Assembly: GCF_014230085.1 (NCBI RefSeq)
Contig: NZ_JACHVB010000019.1
Coordinates: 1-54,192, forward strand
DNA length: 54,192 nt
Source of the DNA: Ruficoccus amylovorans
GTDB taxonomy: Bacteria > Verrucomicrobiota > Verrucomicrobiia > Opitutales > Cerasicoccaceae
Direction: 5' to 3'
Position numbers and translations under genes: made by a program. The notes under the pieces are model-generated. The model saw nothing but the letters and a program-made list of their open reading frames with translations. It had not been told where the DNA came from and did not search any database. The first letter of the stretch is position 1; each line of letters opens with the position of its first letter. Shown one piece after another: positions 49,318-54,192 of this stretch.

Positions 49318-51495
49318 TTATGGGTGTTTCGATGAGACAACCTGATTCGAGCAGGAATGGGATTTTACGGACGGAGCCAGTTGGCACGAGGTTGTGCGCT
49401 TCAGCAATCGAGCGTGGTGGGGAGAAGCTCCAGTTTCATCGAAAAGTACGAGCGAGTTGGATTGGCCCTCGGGACGTAACCACTCGGAGGGGACATGGTA
49501 AAACCGCTCAACGGAGTCGGGCTCTACTTTCGCCTGGAGGCTTCCTTTCATCCAATCCATCCAGGGGCCCATGGGGTCTGTGTTTGGGAGCAGCCAGTAG
49601 CGCCCGAGGCAATGCCCGTTAATCCATGCCATCCCCTTGCCCATGCCATAAAGATCGAGTCCCCAGGGACCGGAATCCTTTGGCGTCTTGAAGGCTACAC
49701 GCCACCAGAGAGGGGAGTTGCTTGGCGGTGGTGTGTTTGACGGCACCTGCCAGGCCAGGAGTGCGCCGGATGCACCGGCGAAATTTGCTCGTTCGCCAAG
49801 CAGCGCAGGTTGCTGGCGCCAGGGACCGTCGAGTGGTTGGCCGTCCCAGGTGACTGGCCCCCATAGCCCCTTTTTTTCCTGGGACATGTTCGCGTATCCG
49901 ATCATCCAGTCTCCCTTGATTAGTCCGAGGGCGCAGCATAGCACAGTCAGCCGGTGGGGGCCGCCCGAAATGTTGAGGGACTGAAGGTCGATGGTAAAGG
50001 TCTGGCTAAACTTGCCTGCATCCAATGATCCCCGGCGTTCAAGTAACGGACCGGAGGTGGTTGCAGCCAACTGGTCGTCGATGAACACATAGGCGATGTC
50101 AGCCATGCGGGTGAAATGGAGTTTCGCCGTTCCTGATGCTTGATCCGTATTGACCATGAGCTGGGTTTGATACCAGCAGTAGTCCGTCAGGTCATGGGTC
50201 AGGGACAGTTGATCCTGCGGCTGTTGCGAGAGGGAAGCGGATTGCACGGCGTCCGGCCAATCCTGCGGCTGAGGTTCGGGGCGCCAGCTCCAGTCGGAAA
50301 AGGGCTCAACGGACTTCTCCCACCCTGGGGTGATTGTCATCAGCTTTTGGGTGGAGTCGTACAAGGTCTCTCCATCTTTGCCGATGATTTTCAAGCTCTT
50401 GTTCGCGTCGTCGCAGTGAAACTCCAGTCCAGAGGCGTAACAATAGGTTATGATCCCTTGGGGACTTGTCTGTTTTTGCGGGCGTTCACCCTCAAGCAAC
50501 TCGCTGGAGCAGGCGAGAAGGGCATGGTTTAACCGCGCGAGATGGGTCGCTTTGTCAGAGGGGAGTCCATACTCGTCGAGGCACCCGCCAAACTCAAATG
50601 ACGTGGTTGCCAAATACATGCCGTCGCGTTCGAAGTTCGTGCCCCCGTGCCAGAGGTAATAGTTCACGCCCGTCCCGCCAGCGGCGAAAAATCGGGCGGT
50701 GGCCCAAGCCAGCTCAGCGGGATCGCGTCGGGGGAGGACGCCGCCCCAAGTGTGGTACCAGCCGACCCAGTTCTCCGTCCACAGGGCGGGGCTATTGGGA
50801 TGTGCGGCAAAGTGTTCCTCGATGATTTCGTGGGCGCGAAAGGCGTTCAGGGTTTCGAGGGCGTCGCCCGCGCTGGCCGTGGCTCCGTCGCGCCCCGCCT
50901 CGGCTGCGCGTCCGGCGGCGCAGGTTACCCAGGGGATGTCCAGTCGGAGCGAGTTTGCAAGGTTTACGGACCACTGGAGGTAGCGCTTGCCGGCTTCGCC
51001 GTAGGTCGAGGCGATGTTGTCGTACTCATTTTCAATCTGCGCCAGGATGATCGGTCCTCCGGATGGCGCGCAAAGCGGCCGGATTAACTCAGCGACGAGA
51101 CGGACCCAGCGTTCCTTTTCCCGCTTAAAAGGTTCATTGTCGGTGCGCATCATTATGCCGGGGATGTCGCGCAGCCAGCCGGGGAGACCTCCATAATTGG
51201 TCTCGGCGCAAATGTATGGGCCAATGCGCAGGATAACATGAAGCCCTTCTTGTTGTGCCAGTTGGCAGAATTTTACCAGATCCAGGCGGTCCGAGAAATC
51301 GAGCACTCCACGGCGGCGTTCGTGCAGATTCCAGAATACGTAGGTCTCCACGGTGTTAAGGCCGCTGAGGCGCATGTGCCGGAGGATGTTCCTCCACATT
51401 GCCGGAGTGCTCCGGGGGTAGTGCACAGATCCGCTGAGAATGAGTGTGCGCTTGCCGTTGATGAGCAGCGCTCGCTGGTCATAAGAAACTTTCAT
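49318..51495 (-). CDS. GH35 beta-galactosidase
   Basis: 725 residues with no signal peptide, so probably cytoplasmic. The TIM barrel begins at once: LILSGSVHYPRSTPAMWRNIL, NTVETYVFWNLHE, RIGPYICAETNYGGLPGWL. The acid/base is E157 in AQIENEYDN and the nucleophile E241 in LWTENWVGWYHTWG. C-terminal beta-domains (~400-690) include the galactose-binding-like jelly rolls. The enzyme removes terminal beta-galactose. It is convergent to the sulfatase operon and lies 102 bases downstream of the LacI gene on the same strand, which probably controls it. With rhamnosidase and beta-mannosidase in the window, galactose is a further sugar of the target glycan(s). Confidence 0.94.
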   Translation of the reverse strand: MKVSYDQRALLINGKRTLILSGSVHYPRSTPAMWRNILRHMRLSGLNTVETYVFWNLHERRRGVLDFSDRLDLVKFCQLAQQEGLHVILRIGPYICAETNYGGLPGWLRDIPGIMMRTDNEPFKREKERWVRLVAELIRPLCAPSGGPIILAQIENEYDNIASTYGEAGKRYLQWSVNLANSLRLDIPWVTCAAGRAAEAGRDGATASAGDALETLNAFRAHEIIEEHFAAHPNSPALWTENWVGWYHTWGGVLPRRDPAELAWATARFFAAGGTGVNYYLWHGGTNFERDGMYLATTSFEFGGCLDEYGLPSDKATHLARLNHALLACSSELLEGERPQKQTSPQGIITYCYASGLEFHCDDANKSLKIIGKDGETLYDSTQKLMTITPGWEKSVEPFSDWSWRPEPQPQDWPDAVQSASLSQQPQDQLSLTHDLTDYCWYQTQLMVNTDQASGTAKLHFTRMADIAYVFIDDQLAATTSGPLLERRGSLDAGKFSQTFTIDLQSLNISGGPHRLTVLCCALGLIKGDWMIGYANMSQEKKGLWGPVTWDGQPLDGPWRQQPALLGERANFAGASGALLAWQVPSNTPPPSNSPLWWRVAFKTPKDSGPWGLDLYGMGKGMAWINGHCLGRYWLLPNTDPMGPWMDWMKGSLQAKVEPDSVERFYHVPSEWLRPEGQSNSLVLFDETGASPHHARLLKRTTSCQLAPSVKSHSCSNQVVSSKHP

Positions 51496-51597
51496 GCGGG
51501 AAAAATTTAGGTTGGTTGGAAAGAGACGGCGTTGTCGCTGGTACTGCCAGATCAGGTCCGTACGGGCAGGGAGGGGCGGCAGCCGGGGCCGGTTCGT

Positions 51598-52773
51598 TTA
51601 AGATGACGCGAGTTTGCTCTCTGGAATGAGATGGGCATTTGCTCCGTCGGGAAGGGTGGGGCGCAGGCAGACCGAGGAGCTTCGTTTGACAAAGTCCGGC
51701 ATGATAAGAATGTCTCGGGAAGCGGGGGCATCGGTGCGCGGAAGTTTTGTCCGACTTCCTAGCTGGACGGCCAGGTGGGTCAGTGTCTGGACGACCCGGC
51801 CGATGTGCATATCAAATGTTGTCAACGGGGGATCGAGGTCGGCAGTGACGGGCATGTTGTCGTGGCCGATCAGGCTGAAATCCCTGGGAATGCTCAAGCC
51901 GGCGTCGAGTGCGGCCCGGCGCCCGCCGATGGCCAGCCAGTCGGAGGCAAAGACCATCGCGGTGGGCCTTTCCTCGGGAGCCTTTCGCTGGAGCAAGGGG
52001 AAAAGGGCTTCGCGTGAGCCTTCCTGATTACAGTCGGCTCCGGGTAGGCAGAATACCCAGTCGCTGTGCCCGAGGAGACCCAACTCCGTGAGGGCGGCGG
52101 GAAATGCTTCGGCATATTTACGGAAATACAGCTCCTGTAGCGGCCCGGTCATGAGCCCGATGCGGGTGTGTCCCTGCGCGACGAGGTATTGGACGGCCTG
52201 CTGGCAGCATTGGGCGGCGTCCACCAGTACGCTGATTTGGTCAGGGAAGGGAGAGTGCTTGTCGAACAGTACTGCCGGGATGCCGACATTATGTGCCACG
52301 GCAAAGGAATCCGTGGAAAAGTGGCCATAGAAGATGCCGACATCGACCTCCAGTGCCTGTGTGCGGAGGTTCACGTCCCCCTCGTAGTAGAAGACACGCA
52401 TCTCTACCTCGCGCAGATCAAGGGCTTTGCGGAGGCGTTCGATCAGGTTCAGGGCGTTGGGGTTGATGTCCTGCTTCGGGCCATAGAAAGGGGCAAAGAA
52501 TAATCCGACCGTCATGGTTGGACGATCCTTGAGCATACGGGCCGCGCCGTTGGGGGTGTAGCGATGGGTGCGAGCGGCCTCAAGCACGCGTTGCCGTGTG
52601 CTGGCCCCTACGCCAGGTCGGTTGTTGAGCGCTCGCGAGACGGTGACGATACTCAGGTTCAGGATGCGGGCCAGCCCTTTGAGGTCCATCGGGCGTCCGT
52701 CTGTCTTGTCGCTGACGAGGGATTTACTGTTTGCCTCTTGGGTCGTGGAGGATCTCCGGCTGGATGCGTTCAT
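51598..52773 (-). CDS. LacI-family transcriptional regulator
   Basis: 391 residues. After a ~28-residue Ser/Thr-rich extension, the LacI HTH and hinge run from MDLKGLARILNLSIVTVSRALNNRPGV to ~residue 88 (GAARMLKDRPT). The sugar-binding domain follows: VGLFFAPFYGP, CCQQAVQYLVAQGHTRIGLMTG, TAMVFASDWLAIGGRRAALDAGLSIPRDFSLIGHDN and the ending DPPLTTFDMHIGRVVQTLTHLAVQLG. It is upstream of the GH35 gene on the same strand and is the probable regulator of it, perhaps also of the facing sulfatase operon. The true start could be the internal Met29. The AT-rich 52774-53045 upstream holds its promoter; I see no clear palindromic operator. Confidence 0.93.
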   Translation of the reverse strand: MNASSRRSSTTQEANSKSLVSDKTDGRPMDLKGLARILNLSIVTVSRALNNRPGVGASTRQRVLEAARTHRYTPNGAARMLKDRPTMTVGLFFAPFYGPKQDINPNALNLIERLRKALDLREVEMRVFYYEGDVNLRTQALEVDVGIFYGHFSTDSFAVAHNVGIPAVLFDKHSPFPDQISVLVDAAQCCQQAVQYLVAQGHTRIGLMTGPLQELYFRKYAEAFPAALTELGLLGHSDWVFCLPGADCNQEGSREALFPLLQRKAPEERPTAMVFASDWLAIGGRRAALDAGLSIPRDFSLIGHDNMPVTADLDPPLTTFDMHIGRVVQTLTHLAVQLGSRTKLPRTDAPASRDILIMPDFVKRSSSVCLRPTLPDGANAHLIPESKLASS

Positions 52774-53047
52774 CGAAGTAGATATAGGGCTGCGGGTTTA
52801 AAGATAAAGGTTCGCTTGTGGTTTCTTGAAGGGCTGCGAGTCGGGATGGCGGTTCGGGGAATTCCTGAATGTTCCTATGTAATCAGATATCGGCATGACT
52901 TTGCAATAAAAAAGATAATCGTTTAAAGTCATTTGGTTTGATTGTTTTGTCGTCTGTAATTTGTTCTTTTATAGTTGCTTACGTTGTTTGTTCTGTCGGT
53001 AATGTGGCTTTTGTGGGTTAATTTTTTTATTTTTTGGGGCTGACCTA

Positions 53048-54189
53048 GTGTTATGTTAGCTAAGTTTATTGCAAAATTGATTGATTTTCTGGAAAATCTC
53101 TTCCGGTGATGCGGTCCAGTTGAACGGTTTTGGATTTTGGTTATTTTCGTCGATGTATTCGAGTATGGCCTTTCGCAATTGAGGCAGGCTTGAGAAAGAA
53201 CCTCTACGGATGATATCGAGGGTGATTTTGGCAAAGAAGCGTTCGACTTGATTAAGCCAGCTTGAGTGGGTTGGGATGAAGTGAAAGTGCCAGCGCGGAT
53301 GAGCAACGAGCCAATCGCGCACCGCTTTGGTTTTGTGAGTAGCGTAGTTATCAACGATGATGTGCAGGTACAACTCTGCCTGGACGGTGGCGTCGATTTT
53401 GTTGAGGAAGGCCAGGAAGTCTTTTGAGGTGTGGCGCTTGCGGCACTGGGCCATGACCTGTCCGGTTTTGATATCGAGGGCGGCAAAGAGTGTGGTGGTG
53501 CCGTGGCGAAAGTAATCGTGAGTCTGTCGGGCAGGCACTCCGGGCATTAGGGGCAGGATCGGCTGGGAGCGTTCAAGTGCCTGGCACTGGCTTTTTTCGT
53601 CCACCGAGAGCACCAGGGCGTTGGCGGGCGGGCTGGTGTATAACCCGACCACGTCGCGTACCTTCTCGACAAAAAACGGATCGGTGGAGAGTTGAAAGGT
53701 CTCGCTGCGGTGCGGTTGCAGCCCAAAGGTACGCCAGATGACGCTGACGCGTTCGTTACTGATGCCTGCCCGCTGGGCCATAGAACGGGTGCTCCAATGC
53801 GTGGCGTTTTTGGGGGTAGTTTCCAGCGTCAACCGCAGGACCTCGGCCACTTTATCGTCACTGATGCGGCGTGGCGGACCGCCGCGCGGAGCATCTGTGA
53901 GCCCCTCGATGCCATGCTCAATAAAGCGTTTGCGCCACTTGCCTACGCTCACATGACTCAAGGCCACTTGCTTACTAACTGCCGTATCCGTAAGGCCCTC
54001 AGAGCTCAACAACACGGCCTTGGCGCGAGTCGCTATGCCCTGGGCACTCTTGCGCGCACGGCTCAAGCGCTCAAGCTCTGTGCGGTCCGAATCGTTCAAA
54101 TCTATCGGCTCACTCGGGCGTCCTGGGCGTGGCATCAACACAACATGAACCATATGATAGTTTTAGCAAGAACTTAGCTAACACAACAC
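53048..54189. mobile_element. IS630-family insertion sequence, complete
   Basis: A 1142-bp element bounded by 19-base inverted repeats: GTGTTATGTTAGCTAAGTT at 53048-53066, and at the right end (54171-54189) the reverse complement with one mismatch. TA dinucleotides at 53046-53047 and 54190-54191 are the target duplication expected of IS630/mariner elements. It holds one intact transposase gene. The intact ends and frame point to a recent insertion. Confidence 0.9.
53056..54153 (-). CDS. IS630-family transposase
   Basis: 365 residues. The N-terminal HTH region (LTDTAVSKQVALSHVSVGKWRKRFIEHGIEGL, then a second wHTH with HWSTRSMAQRAGISNERVSVIWRTFGL) precedes the DDE_3 catalytic domain. The triad blocks are LSVDEKSQCQAL (first Asp), HIIVDNYATHKT (second Asp) and SSWLNQVERFFAKIT (acidic Glu), as in IS630/Tc1-mariner enzymes. 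It performs cut-and-paste transposition into TA sites. ATG 54153 gives the full N-terminus; Met7 (54135) is an alternative. The frame is uninterrupted and ends eight bases inside the far inverted repeat. Confidence 0.95.
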   Translation of the reverse strand: MVHVVLMPRPGRPSEPIDLNDSDRTELERLSRARKSAQGIATRAKAVLLSSEGLTDTAVSKQVALSHVSVGKWRKRFIEHGIEGLTDAPRGGPPRRISDDKVAEVLRLTLETTPKNATHWSTRSMAQRAGISNERVSVIWRTFGLQPHRSETFQLSTDPFFVEKVRDVVGLYTSPPANALVLSVDEKSQCQALERSQPILPLMPGVPARQTHDYFRHGTTTLFAALDIKTGQVMAQCRKRHTSKDFLAFLNKIDATVQAELYLHIIVDNYATHKTKAVRDWLVAHPRWHFHFIPTHSSWLNQVERFFAKITLDIIRRGSFSSLPQLRKAILEYIDENNQNPKPFNWTASPEEIFQKINQFCNKLS

Positions 54190-54192
54190 TAG

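Noticed and set aside
1-54192. CRISPR arrays, tRNA or rRNA genes, SusC/SusD pairs, sulfatase-maturing enzymes
   Set aside because: I looked for each and found no regular repeat-spacer pattern, cloverleaf-like segment, TonB-receptor motif, or radical-SAM CxxxCxxC anSME or FGE gene.

Overview
The window looks like an accessory polysaccharide-degradation region from a member of the Verrucomicrobiota, probably class Opitutae. The evidence is the combination of PEP-CTERM-tailed exported proteins, a giant Verru_Chthon cassette protein A-like pilin-type protein, autotransporter-associated beta-strand repeat proteins, a stand-alone type II pseudopilin, five type I sulfatases and many glycoside hydrolases, in GC-rich coding DNA. 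No rRNA, tRNA, CRISPR array or replication origin was recognised.

Left edge, 1-3963: a mobile-element patch. An IS3-family (IS407-group-like) element fills about 1-1293. Directly abutting it is the C-terminal part of a Ski2-like helicase fused to a nuclease-like domain. That reading frame stays open up to the IS boundary, so the insertion probably beheaded the gene. A second DDE integrase gene follows, and then an orphan second copy of the IS right end at 3901-3963.

Locus 1, about 4010-27648: a minus-strand block (sialate O-acetylesterase, two beta-strand-repeat proteins, GH2 beta-mannosidase, Verru_Chthon A-like protein, a secreted protein of unknown role, a large FG-GAP/VCBS protein, a GntR/FCD regulator and a sulfatase) faces a plus-strand operon (PEP-CTERM-like protein, sodium/solute symporter, sulfatase, and a close paralogue of the FG-GAP protein). 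Six transcription-unit starts in both arms, including that of the GntR gene, carry variants of one motif (GGWATACTWTTGAAAT with a GTATAC core). I propose this as the operator of a local GntR regulon.

Locus 2, about 27963-32513: exported sulfatase, pseudopilin and PEP-CTERM protein on the minus strand, divergent from a XylR-type regulator (LacI-like sensor plus AraC DNA-binding domain).

Locus 3, about 32937-52773: a tightly packed plus-strand operon encodes an acetylesterase/beta-propeller fusion, a GH78 alpha-L-rhamnosidase, a beta-phosphoglucomutase/GH65 phosphorylase fusion, a secreted six-hairpin glycosidase, a small exported beta-sandwich protein, a sulfatase, a GPH-family sugar symporter and a second sulfatase. 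Convergent to it lie a GH35 beta-galactosidase and a LacI regulator. An apparently complete IS630 element closes the window.

Taken together, exported esterases, sulfatases and propeller proteins would trim a sulfated, acetylated mannose/rhamnose/galactose-containing glycan outside the cytoplasm. Two cation symporters would import the fragments. Cytoplasmic sulfatases, beta-mannosidase, rhamnosidase, beta-galactosidase and a phosphorolytic GH65/phosphoglucomutase enzyme would finish the job. No SusC/SusD-type receptor and no sulfatase-maturing enzyme is visible in the window.
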